From assembly GCF_026210795.1 (NCBI RefSeq), contig NC_089443.1, positions 1,736,001 through 1,800,000 of the forward strand: a stretch of 64,000 nucleotides of DNA. The letters are read 5' to 3'. The position numbers were made by a program, and so were the translations under genes. A model generated the notes under the pieces. The model was given only the letters and a program-made list of their open reading frames with translations, was not told where the DNA came from and did no database searches. Shown here one piece after another: positions 23,201-34,619 of this stretch. The DNA is from Rhizophagus irregularis (lineage: Eukaryota; Glomeromycota; Glomeromycetes; Glomerales; Glomeraceae). Positions within the stretch are counted from its first letter, which is position 1. The number at the start of each line of letters is the position of its first letter.

Positions 23201-23705
23201 TGTTTAAATAGAACAATTTGGTATTATAATGTAAATTAAAAATGGTTACAGTTTTTTGTTTATTAATTAAAACTTGATATATAGTTAATAATTAGTTAAC
23301 AAAAAAATATTAAAATAAGATATATTAAATCATATTAACAATTAGTAAAATGATATTTACAGTATTAGAATAATATAAATTATATTTAGAAATGATATGA
23401 ATTATATTTACAATAATGTAGCTATATATTAGAATGATATAATTATAGTGCATTAAAGTAATTTAAATTATATTTACAATAAATGAGTGTTAAATATTTT
23501 GAAAAATTTCATTATATACAATGTTTTTTGTCTGACAGTTCTCTTGATGTAATATGAGAATTTTAATTCACTGATATCTATGAGATTTATGCATGTCTGT
23601 ACAGGTTTGACTTTCATTATTTAATCTTTTTTTACATTGTTCAGGCGTTTTATCTTCAAATGTTTCCTGAAGTGAAGCCATATTAATTTAGTATTAACAA
23701 AATAT

Positions 23706-24735
23706 TACATATTATGTTGATGGAAAATTGATGTTTTATATATATTATCACAAAAATAAAATATATGTTGATGATTTATGATTTATCAAAGAACATTTTG
23801 ATAAAAATAATGTATTTGTGGAATTTATTGTTATCGAAAAATTTTAATATTGAATGAATAATATTAAAAGTTATCATTATTAATATCAAAAAAAATTACA
23901 TTGTATCCTATTGTTATTGACGAAAAAAATATTGTTATTATGAAAAAAATATTGTTATTGACGAAATAAATATAATTTTTAAAAAAAATAATTGTGTCCC
24001 ATTGTTATAAGAAAAACAATCAAAAAAACATTTAATTACATTTTATTTTAAAAAAATTGGAATCTAATTAGTAAATATCCAACACGAATACTTTGGATCA
24101 CACTTTCAGGACCTTCAATCTAATCATGAAAAGAGTACATAGTTATAATAATAAGTATTTGTAATCAATAAACGGGCTAATTAATTTTTTTTTAATTTCA
24201 GCAATAAAATAGCAATGATTAGCAATTTGGTATTAATGCTATAATTTACTGATTAATGGATTTTAACCATAATAATATAGATCAAATATTTCGGGAGCAG
24301 ACAAACCACCCATTACACAATTCAAATTATTTATACAGGGTAATCTAAATACTATAGAATTTTTTTATTTAACTTACTTTAATATGTGCTATATAATGAA
24401 AAAATTAATTTATAATATGTTATGTAGATGTATCATATGAAACAGGGATCAAAAATATATTTTATGTTAAATCATACGAAATTATAATATTATAGATAAT
24501 TTAATTTTATAATAGCTTTTTTTAAAATATCTAAATTTTGGTAATTTGGTAATAAAGCTATGATAATTTCAGTCAACAGAAATGATCGGTGTTCATAGTA
24601 TGATTTATTATATAAAATGATCGGCATTTGTAATGATAAAATGATGATATAAATGATCAGATTGATCGGTATTCATGATATTGATTTACCGATCCAAAAA
24701 TTTAACTAAAAAATAACAGATAATAAATCAATAAT
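23706..24735. repeat. Segmental duplication, copy B
   Basis: Direct copy of 18853-20095 without the 203-bp MITE and without some unique segments of copy A. It preserves the uninterrupted target site at 24004-24011. Confidence 0.8.
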
Positions 24736-24984
24736 ACAGATAAATACACATTATATCATTATACAATTTTATATGACTTTTTAGTTATATAGATATGTAG
24801 ATATAAATAATAGATAAAAGGGTTTAAAATTTAAACGCACCTGGCGTTCAAATGCACCCTATCACGTGATGTGATTTTAAAATTTTATTGGTTGTGTATT
24901 TAGATAATCAATCTATTTTTTATTTTTTATTTTTATTTTTACTTCATTTAGGAACGTTTTATAATGTTTTTTTTTCATTACCCT

Positions 24985-26075
24985 TTTTTTGTAGGAATAC
25001 CCTGAAGACAAAATGGACTCCTAAAAATAAAAGGTGTTTTTTTCATTTTTTCCCATTCATTTCGTTCAAGAACGTTCCTAACGTTCTTTCAGTAATTTTT
25101 TTTATAGGAACACCTCCTGGTGACTCTTGGAGATGAAAGGTAATGTTTCTTTTTTGTTTTCTTTTAATGTCATTTAAGAACGTTTCCTAACGTTCTTTCA
25201 ATAATTTTTTTGTAGGAACGCCTCCTGGCGACTCTGGAGATGAAAGGTAATGTTTCTTTTTTGTTTCTTTTGTTAATGTCATTTAAGAACATTTCCTAAC
25301 GTTCTTCAATAATTTTTTTTATAGGAACACCTCCTGGTGACTCTTGGAGATGAAAGGTAATGTTTCTTTTTTGTTTTCTTTTGTTAATTTCATTTAAGAA
25401 CGTTTCCTAACATTCTTTCAATAATTTTTTTGTAGAAACGCCTCCTGGTGACTCTGGAGATGAAAGGTAATGTTTCTTTTTTGTTTCTTTTGCTAATGTC
25501 GTTTAAGAACATTTCCTAACATTCTTCCAATAATTTTTTTTATAGAACGCCTCCTGGTGACTCTTGGAGATGAAAGGTAAGTTTTTTATGTTTTCTTTTG
25601 TTAATTTCATTTAAGAATGTTCCCTAACATTCTTTGAATAATTTTTTTATAGGAACGCCTCCCAGAGACTCTTGGAGACAAAAGGTTTTCATTTTCTTTT
25701 GCTAATTTTGTTTAAGAACATTTCCTAATGTTCTTTCGATAATTTTTTTTGTAGGAACACCCTAGACGAAAGGTAAGTTTTCTTTTTCGTCTCTTTTCTT
25801 AATTCCGTTTAAGAATGTTTCTAACGTTCTTTCAATAATTTTTTTTATAGGAATGCCCCCTGGAGACTCTTGGAGATAAAAAGTAAGTTTTCTTTTATTT
25901 CTTTTGTTAATTTTGTTCAAGAATGTTCCTAATGTTCTTTTAATAATTTTTTTTATAGGAACGACTTTCAGAGACTCTTGGAGACAAAAGGTTTTCTTTT
26001 GCTAATTTTGTTTAAGAACATTTCCTAACATTTTATTGATAGTTTTATAGGAACACCACCTGGAGGCAAAATGGA
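24985..26075 (+). repeat. Tandem array of mini-exon/intron-like units
   Basis: About ten units of 95-115 bp. Each has a T-rich tract ending in TATAG or TGTAG, then a 31-32 bp block (GAACACCTCCTGGTGACTCT followed by TGGAGATGAAAG), then GTAATG, GTAAGT or GTTTTC. The blocks lie at 25108-25139, 25216-25246, 25325-25356, 25436-25466, 25546-25576, 25653-25684, 25755-25772, 25851-25882 and 25959-25990. Diverged end members begin at about 24996 and 26051. Between blocks each unit has a hairpin (AGAACGTT-TCCT-AACGTTCT in the consensus). Every border reads as an acceptor before the block and mostly a donor after it. Whether it is transcribed or spliced is not known. Confidence 0.85.
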
Positions 26076-26103
26076 CTTCTGGAAAGAATTAATTCGTGAT
26101 CCA

Positions 26104-26369
26104 CCAGTGAACCATAAAATTTGACTATTAAAAGGCGGTGATAAGTTCATATGTATTTTATCAATAATTTAGAATCTGCGATTCTGAAGAAAAAATATGG
26201 AATAACTCACCTTCTATTGGTCATAGAGACATAAAATTATTTACATTTTTTTGCCTTATACTAATACAATTGTAATGATATGATAACAATAAAAATCTGC
26301 ATTGCAAATCGGGTATGCTACAAATATATTGCTATATTACTCTCTTGCTTTAATCATTATGCACCCTCC
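26104..26369. other. Intergenic between tandem array and Helitron-like end
   Basis: Nothing coding is seen. It separates the mini-exon array from the hairpin-CTAG terminus at 26402 by roughly 300 bp. Confidence 0.4.
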
Positions 26370-26403
26370 ATTCCCCGGCGCAGCGCGACGGGCTACAACT
26401 AGT
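26370..26403 (+). mobile_element. Helitron-like 3' terminus
   Basis: The GC-rich CCCCGGCGCAGCGCGACGGG, able to fold as a short hairpin, is followed by CTACAA and CTAG (26399-26402) and then T. This matches the hairpin plus CTRR|T rule of Helitron ends. It may belong to an element carrying the upstream tandem array. Confidence 0.45.
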
Positions 26404-27059
26404 TAGTTAAATAAAATAAGAATAATACAGTTAAAATTAAGTAATAAATTGCCATTGAATCTTTATTCGGTACAACTTTGTTAAGTGACTGACCATTAGA
26501 ATCCATCAAATGACGACAGATGCTATCCAGTTTACCAAAAAAGACTTTTGATATAAACAATTCTTAACGCCTTAACGGTACTATAATTTTGGAACAAATT
26601 AGTATAAAACTAAGCTGAATTCTTTTTATTCAATTGGAAAGATTGTTATAAATACTTCAGATCAATATAGTATTATCAATATATTATGAAATTAGAAGTT
26701 AAAAAAAGTTATCTACATGAATTATTGTATGATTTATACTCAAATACTGTAAAATTGTAAAATTTAAGTCCTTGGAATACTTAGTAAAAATGGAAAGTTT
26801 CATCAAATGATAAAAAATATGCACACAATTATTGTTTTATTATTAATTGCGAAAATTTAGATTTAAAAGTAAAAAACAACTTGTAGAAGTAATTTATAAA
26901 CAAATTTTATTTCTTTTTTACAGTATTATACATCTGAATGATATACAGTAAATGACCATTACAATAAAAAAATTATATAACACTTTTAATAAATATAATA
27001 AATATAGTAATAAAAAGAATATGCATAAATATCTTAAAAAATTTTACCATTTGTATTAT
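26404..27059. other. 3' flank of kinase copy 2, AT-rich
   Basis: No gene or repeat recognised. Confidence 0.4.
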
Positions 27060-30000
27060 TCATTTTCTTAATTTTTTTAATTGATTTTGAGCATCTTGAT
27101 ATCCTTGTTTAGCAGATTTATCAAACCAATAAATTGCTTGATTAATATCTTTTTTGATTCCTCTTCCTTTTTTATACATATATCCAAGATTAAATTGAGC
27201 TAAACTATTTCCTGAATTTGCTGCCTTATGATACAATTCCATAGCTTTTCCGTAATCTTGCTTGACACCTTCTCCATTTTCATACATATTGCCAAGGTTA
27301 TTTTGAGCCATATCATTTCCTAAATTTGCTGCCTGTTGATATAATTCGAATGCTTTTTTTATATTAACACTAGTTCCTATACCATTATTATAATAATAAC
27401 CTAATTTCACTATTCCATCTGAGTTTCCTCCTTCAGCTGATTTTTGAAATAATTTAAAAGCTTTATTATAATCTTTATTCACTCCAATCCCATTTTCATA
27501 CATAGCTCCAAGGTTGTATTGAGCCAAACTATTTCCTGAGTTTGCCGCTTGTTGATATAGCTCAATAGCTTTGTAATAATCTTTACCAATACCATCTCCA
27601 TTTTTATACATGAGAGCAAGATTATTTTGAGCCATACTATGTCCTAAATTTGCTGCCTGTTGGTATAGTTCGAATGCTCTTTTCTTATCAACACTAGTTC
27701 CTATACCTCTACTATAAAAATAACCTAAATTCATCATTCCATCTGAATCTCCTCCTTCAGCTGATTTTTTAAATAGTTCAAAAGCTTTGTTATAATTTTT
27801 GTCCATTCCTTCCCCATTTTTATACATATAGGCAAGATTACGTTGAGCCAAACTATTTCCCGAGTTTGCCGACTGTTGAAATAATTCAATGGCTTTGCCA
27901 TAATCTCTACTGACAACATCTCCATTTTTATACATAAGAGCAAGATTATTTTGAGCCAAATTATGTTGTAGATTTGCTGCCTGTTGGTATAATTCAAATG
28001 CTTTTTTCTTATTAATACTAACCCCAATGCCATTATTATAACAATAACCTAATGCCACTATTCCATCTAAATTCCCTCCTTCAGCCGATTGCTTAAATAA
28101 TTCAAAAGCTTTATCATAATCTTTACTAACACCATCTCCATTTCTATATATATGGCCAAGACTATGTTGAGCCACACTATTCCCTGAATTTGCTGCCTTG
28201 TGATATAATTCAAAAGCTTTGACATAATCTTTATCAACAATTTCTCCATTTTTATACATATAACCAAGATTATATTGAGCCATGCTATTTCCTAAATTTG
28301 CCGCTTGTTGATATAATTCATATGCTTTTTGATTATTAATATTTATTCCAATTCCTTTTTTATAAAAATAACCAATTTTTAATAATCCCATTGCATGACC
28401 TTTATTAGCTATTTCTTCACAACACTTAAAAGCTAGCTTTTCATTTTTTACAGTCCCACGACCAGTTTCATAACATAATCCAACATAAAATTGTGCTAAT
28501 ATATGACCTTTCTCTGATGCATTAAAAAACAGATCAAATGCTTTCTTATTATCTTCACTTGTTTCGATTCCTAAATAATTAAAATATCCGAGTAAGAATA
28601 TAGAATTTGAATTTTTTTGATTAATTAATAACCATTCGTAAATTTCTCGTGAATTTATATTATTATTATTAAAGTGACTAAGAATATTTTTAGTATTTTT
28701 GTATAATGATGAGTGTTTTCCTTCATTAGCTACCTTGAAGATATAATTTACTATATCATCAACTATTAAATTTTTTTCGGATGAAATATTTTCATTTGTT
28801 AGTAGTGCTGTAGACACTATTTCTTTTGTATCCGATATAACAAAATTTTCGATGATCAGAGACATCTCCCCAGAAGTATCAGCATTAATTTTATTGAATA
28901 TTTGTGGTTTTGACTGAAGGTGTAATCCAGTTTGATAATTTTTGTTTGGTTTTGTTTTATTATTTTCTGGTACTTTATATATTTCCTTTGTATTCATTAA
29001 ACCGAAATTTTCAATAAACTGAGACATTTCCCCATGTAATGAATTATCAATATTTGAAGGAGTATCAACGTTAATCTGATTAAACTTTTGTCCGTCTGTT
29101 GATTTTGATTGAAGATTTAATCCTGTTTCATAATCTTTTATTGTAATATTTGTTATTGTTGTAATTGATTTTAATCTTTCTACTACTTGATTTATAGTTG
29201 GACGATTATCTGGTTCGCCATTCCAACATTCTAAAAAAAAGGTATGATAATATATTGTAAATAATATAATTAAAGAGAGTTTGATGAAATTTTTTTTTAA
29301 AAAAAAAATATTACGCACCAGTATAAATTTTAATATAATCTTCCGGCGTATTTGGAATAGGTTCTTCTCTAAGACCTTGTGAAATTTCTAAAGCCAGATC
29401 AATATCATATTGTTCACCTTCAGTACAAAAGGGAGGCTGACCACTGGATATCTCCCAGAACAATACGCCAACGCTATATATATCACTTTTTTCAGTTGAT
29501 GAGCATAATGGCGTTGAGTTTTTATTCTTTCTTCGTCCGCTGAATCTTATCGGATCAACGTAAGGAATTATTCCAAAAAGTTTTGACTGTGAATTGGATG
29601 ATGATTCAATTCTCTTTGATAAGCCGAAGTCGGATAACTTGACGGTATTTTGATGGACCAATACATTACTGGAGTGCTATTAAAAAAAAAACGCGTTAAA
29701 ATCGTTAAAATATGAAACCAAATTTTTGAATAATTTAATAAAATAAATTACCAAATCACGGTGCACTATTCCTTCATTATGTAAGCATGACACGGCGCAA
29801 GCTAATTGGTACGCCAAGTTACATTTATCGTTCCAACTAAGACTATTAAAGTTTACTTTCAAATAATTTTTAAGGGTACCAGAATCAGCATACTCCATCA
29901 CTAACATATAATTTTTTGCTTGAGAATTTTGATTTTCTAACGATGAATGAAAATGATAATCATTTGTTATTAAATTAAATTTAGCAGTAGGATAGCTAAG

Positions 30001-30426
30001 AATAATATCATTAAAATTTACTATACCTGGGTCAAATTTTGCAATTCCATAAAATTTAATAATATTATTATGAAATTGTATATCACGTTGAAGTTTAAGC
30101 TAGAATATAAAATATTATAAATATAAATTTAAAGTATATAATGAGTATTAAAACGTTGTCGTACTTGTATTATATAGTTTATATTTTATAATTTATACCT
30201 CATGAACGATTTCTTTTGCTGTGAGGTCGTTAAAATTAAAAAAGGATTTTAACGCAAAACATTGTCCTGAACTTTTCCAATTTGCACGATAAACTTTTCC
30301 AAATCCTCCCATACCAATTTTTTGTAAGTTACTAAAATGGTTTTGATCATAAAATCTAAAATATTCTTTTGATATAGCTTCTTCAATCCAGTTAATCCAC
30401 TCATTTGTATTTGTTGTATTTTGCAT
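27060..30426 (-). CDS. TKL-like protein kinase with 14 Sel1 repeats (copy 2)
   Basis: Exons 30426-30199, 30099-30027, 29936-29752, 29676-29319 and 29230-27060, with the same borders and phases as copy 1, encode 1004 residues. Glycine loop GMGGFG at 38-43, K60, HRDL-HSSN (D161, N166) and DFG (178-180) are all intact, so it should be catalytically competent. The linker after CWNGEPDNRPT contains two diverged copies of an NSLHGEMSQFIENF-like segment. The Sel1 region (about residues 475-1000) has 14 repeats. From the fourth on they fall into a higher-order unit of three, in which every third repeat carries SAEGGxxDG. The extra length relative to copies 1 and 3 comes from this trimer being repeated about 3.3 times. 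Confidence 0.9.
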
Positions 30427-31646
30427 TTTGATAATTATGAATAATTATAGAATGTAAAAATCAAGAGACGAAAGAATTCATTTTTGGGCTTTTTCACTTT
30501 AAATAACAATAGTCTCTATAATAATTTTCGTATTACAATGCACGAATAGTTATCTCTCTAAAAACAATATCTTTTTTTTCAATCATTATCTTTATTGCAC
30601 GCCTTTATCAATTTGGTAATAAATCTCCAAAAAAAATGTCATTATACTATTTGAAACAGATCAATTATAATAAGGACAAAGTAACATCATTTGTATAACC
30701 TAATAAAGTTAATTCAAAGTTTTTATGGTAAACTAGGGAACAGCCAAACAGCCAAACAGGGCCACAGGACATAAGATAGTGTATTAATTTTATTTACCGC
30801 GTGACGAAAACTGATAACAACGGTATTACTACTTTCTTTATTGAGATATGACGGGAACCAATCAGCATTGAATTTGCTATCATGCCGGAAATTTTGTACC
30901 ACATTAGCCTGGTACTTGGCTGGAACTATTTTTAGTTTTCCACTTAAGGATGTGTAGTTCTTATTGAATTAGGGGTAAGTTGAGAGCGCTCAAAGGAATT
31001 ACATCGATTGAAAAAATAAACCAAAGTTTCCTTATAAGAAATAAGTCGACTTAGAAAATGAAGGAAACGAAGTTATCCTAGGGATGTAATTGCCCCGATT
31101 TTCGACGGAAAAACTTGGTGCTGTACGACAGTGAGTTAAATTATTATGATAAAGGCATAAAGTACATTGTTCTTAAATAATGAGATATGTTTTTATTAAA
31201 AGGATATTTCCCTGGCGGAAATAAATTATAAAATGGAAATTACAATATATATAATAGTTACACCCCGAAGGGGTGACACGATATTTTATCCACCACAACC
31301 AATAACTAGATTATTGCGTCAGACACGCAAGATAATACTATTATTATAGTAAGAGTATATAAAAAGTAAAATTAAATTGTAATATGATTGCAAATATATT
31401 TGATATTTAGCCAATAAAAGAAAAATATCAATTATTTAGCCATTAACAAAAATTATTGTATAAGTTCTATGTAAGCACTGGACATTTTTCATGTATGTTA
31501 TTGATCACTTTATAATAGTGATACACAAATTTTGGTCACTTTATAATTAGTGATATACAAAATTTTGATCACATTATTATAAAATAATAAATAAGATACG
31601 CGAAAAAGGTCTCAGTTGCTTTACGTCATACATATCCAATAACTTT
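30427..31646. other. Upstream region of kinase copy 2
   Basis: No coding frame. Noted items: the near-duplicated AACAGCCAAACAG at about 30742, and a perfect short hairpin CACCCC-GAAG-GGGTG at 31263-31278. No promoter motif can be singled out. Confidence 0.4.
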
Positions 31647-31768
31647 ATTATCAGTCATGTTTATGATAACTGATTTACACTAGGATGCTACTCTATCATG
31701 TGGCCTTCGGCCATATGATATACATAGCAATCCTAGTGGTAAATCAGTTATCATCTACAACATGACCG
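31647..31768. repeat. Palindromic element of about 120 bp
   Basis: Left and right halves are reverse complements around TGGCC-TTC-GGCCA (centre 31707). Paired blocks include TGATAACTGATTTAC with GTAAATCAGTTATCA, ACTAGGATGCTA with TAGCAATCCTAGT, and CAGTCATGTT with AACATGACCG. A few mismatches and bulges interrupt it. It could be a palindromic MITE or the source of a long hairpin RNA. There is no evidence of transcription. Confidence 0.8.
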
Positions 31769-33251
31769 ATAACAATTACATATCAGTCCGTCAAAATCAG
31801 CATGATCCTATTAGATTGACCAATAACATAAATATATTTGAGCAACATATTTCATTATAAGTCGGAATTATTCAGTAGTATTTTCTGATTGAACTTATAA
31901 GCGCACCAAGTAAGCGCAACTTAATTTGTAGATCAATCATTTGGACAAGAATTTGAGCTGATCGTTCATCTGACATATTCGTTTGGGTCACAACATAAAT
32001 ATTTGGGTACTAATTCGAAATTTTAAATAATATAAATAAAATAAATTGAACCAGGCTTTAATAGAACATTTTGTGTGAAAAATATTATATTTTCGTGAAA
32101 CGCAAAAATAGAAAATGAAATAAAGTACAAAATATCATCATTATTTTTTTAACCAATCAAATTAAGACAAAATTCGCAACTAAAATCCATAATTATGATT
32201 GATTGTGATTAAACGGATAGCTAAACCAAATTGTTTTTTTTTTCTGGCTGAAAAATGTAAGTCGTATATTATAACACGATCAAAAACTCCAATTCAGCGA
32301 CAAAGGCAAATGGTCAATGATATCAGAAGTGAATTTTATTTATGGTCCATCTAATAGATTTAATGTAAAGCTTAAAATGTGAATTCATTACAAGACCATT
32401 TCTTTTAAAGTTCTATTGTCTTGCGATTCATGATATGAAACTTACAATTAATAACGAAGTCGTGCACGACTTCTGTTACACTATAATTTAAATTATCACG
32501 GTAATTTTAATTTAACGTAAAAAGCGATAAATAAAATTATAATAAATACACTAACCTTTTTTCTTGCTATTCCACAATATTTTAAAGATCTCCGTAATGT
32601 AGATGTTGAAAGTTTCTCTATTCATTTCTCCTACAATTTCATCCAAATAATAATAGGCATGTTCTTTCATAATTTCACGTAAATTTATAAATAAAAGCGC
32701 ATAAATTTTAAAATAAATAAATTATAAATAAAAATAAATAAAAGATATGAGAATTAAAAATTTTCATCCTTCCATTTTGCTCTTATAGTAGAGTTATTAC
32801 ACATTTCCATTGCTAGTAATGTGTAATAATTCTTCATATTGTTGTCGTACTAAGCTTTAGTAACTCAGCAATCTCCTGCACTCCATAACTATTACAAAAC
32901 AAATACATCACACTCCTTCTTAAATCCTCTTTAAGAAAGTGTGATTGAATGTGACCAAGTGTGATCATCTAAAGTGTGATCACCAAGTTAAACGATAAAA
33001 ATATGGTATTTCTTTAGTAAAAGGCTCTAAGTTTATAATATATAGTGTATAAAGGACCCATAAACCAATATATATATAAAAAAATCAAACATTTTTATTA
33101 AATGTTTACGTTTCATATACGCGAAAAAATTGGGATGGCAATAAAGTTGTATTAGTTCAGATCAAAAAAATTTAAAAAAAAATTATTGAAATTTAATTTT
33201 TATTAGTTATAGTTAGCGATATTGGCTAATAATAATATTGATATAAAAAAA
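31769..33251. other. Intergenic, AT-rich
   Basis: A cluster of GTGTGATC/GTGTGATT words at 32938-32985 forms a small degenerate repeat. No gene seen. Confidence 0.4.
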
Positions 33252-33858
33252 AAAGATTGTTTAACTTCTAATTTTTTTTTTTTTTTTTTAACGAAGTCGA
33301 CTTTATTTAGAAATAAGAAAAATTACAAAAAAGGAAAAGATCTACATTATATAACATTTAGTAAAGAACACGATCGAACTAATACTATAATATTATTAGG
33401 GACTTAAGATTTTATGTTCAAAAGAACTATCTACCATCCTGCTCACCCAAATAGGTTCACTAAACTATCCGCATAACTACTACTATTCGTATGGACTTCG
33501 GTAATGTTATATAAAAACTCACCACAACTCCTTTAATTACTACTACAACATCAAAGATAATAAAAATAATACTACAAAACACTACCGTAATCAACAATAT
33601 TATAGTAATCTATTGTATTACCCCCAAAATAAATATGACTTTGAAGACTTTGTAGATTAAAGTATTTCTTATTTTTTGATTTACGCGTTTTGTCAATAAA
33701 CTGCTCTTTACCAAAATGTTGTTTTTTAACATTTTTATCAATTCCCAAACCTCTATCAATTTCATTAAGTTTATTACACCTCACTTTCCAAAAAATCATA
33801 GATTTATCCAAAATTTCATTCCTAAAATTATATGACAAAGATTGTTTAACTTCTAATT
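33252..33858 (-). mobile_element. 5'-truncated LINE insertion
   Basis: A perfect 22-bp direct repeat lies at 33252-33273 and 33837-33858 (it begins AAAGATTGTT and ends CTTCTAATT). Directly inside the left copy is a T run (33274-33289), a poly(A) tail when read on the minus strand. The insert is 563 bp and holds the end of an open frame on the minus strand. Long target duplication, poly(A) tail and 5' truncation are the classic marks of LINE retrotransposition. Confidence 0.85.
33572..33836 (-). pseudogene. C-terminal fragment of a LINE ORF2-like protein
   Basis: About 88 codons, open from the 5' truncation point to a stop at 33574-33572. The stretch IFWKVRCNKLNEIDRGLGI resembles the short conserved segment after the RNase H/RT region of fungal LINE proteins, where a W-K-x-R-C motif precedes a basic tail (here KNVKKQHFGKEQF). 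The frame has no initiator and is cut by the insertion boundary, so it is a fragment. The identification rests mainly on the surrounding LINE insertion signature. Confidence 0.45.
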
Positions 33859-34619
33859 AGCGATAGTATGCTTTTGGATGATAAATTTCTGACGATCATC
33901 TTCCAAATTTATTCACTTTTTCGCTTAATTTGTAGTTTGTCATACGATCTACATGCATTTTTTCATAATTTCGGAAATGCTCAATGTGAACTTTTTTGAT
34001 TCAATTTTATATAGCTATATATATTGCTAATTGCAATAGCTATATAGCTATAGACGTTGTTATTGCAATATTGCTTCTTTGATATCATTAGAATAAAATT
34101 ACAAAATATTAATTTTTGTGCCACTTTCGCTACATATTAACTTGATGCATCAAACAATAAGTTTTATATTTGTATTTGATTTTGTTGATCTTTATTGATT
34201 TTCAATAAAAATAGATTCAAATATATTTCTTTTTCGTTAAAAAAATTGAAACGTGTAGATGATCATGTAGATCTTGTGATAATCAAAAATTTTTTTCAAA
34301 AATTTTTCTTTTTTTATAAATTTTTTTACATTTTTTTCTATTTGTAAGATTAAATATTTGGATATTACATAATCACAAATTAAATTTATAAGTGTATTTA
34401 AGTGTATTTCTTTTAGAAAATAATGTGATATTTCATAAAAAATATTTTTTCTTACTATTTTTATTTTTAAACTACTTGAATTTATAATTAATGAAAAAAT
34501 TAATTAAAAATTTATGTCAGGTCATTTTCAAATTTTTATCATCTCAGTTCTTAATTTTTATATTACATTTATTTTTTATATAAAATTTTTTTAAATTAAA
34601 CTTCTTTTTCCAAATATAC
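33859..34619. other. Intergenic, AT-rich
   Basis: A short TAGCTATA-rich inverted stretch lies at 34010-34055. Nothing else is supported. Confidence 0.4.

Noticed and set aside
24985-26075. CRISPR-like reading of the tandem array
   Set aside because: Spacers are not unique; repeats and intervening sequence are both conserved, the host is eukaryotic, and no cas genes exist.
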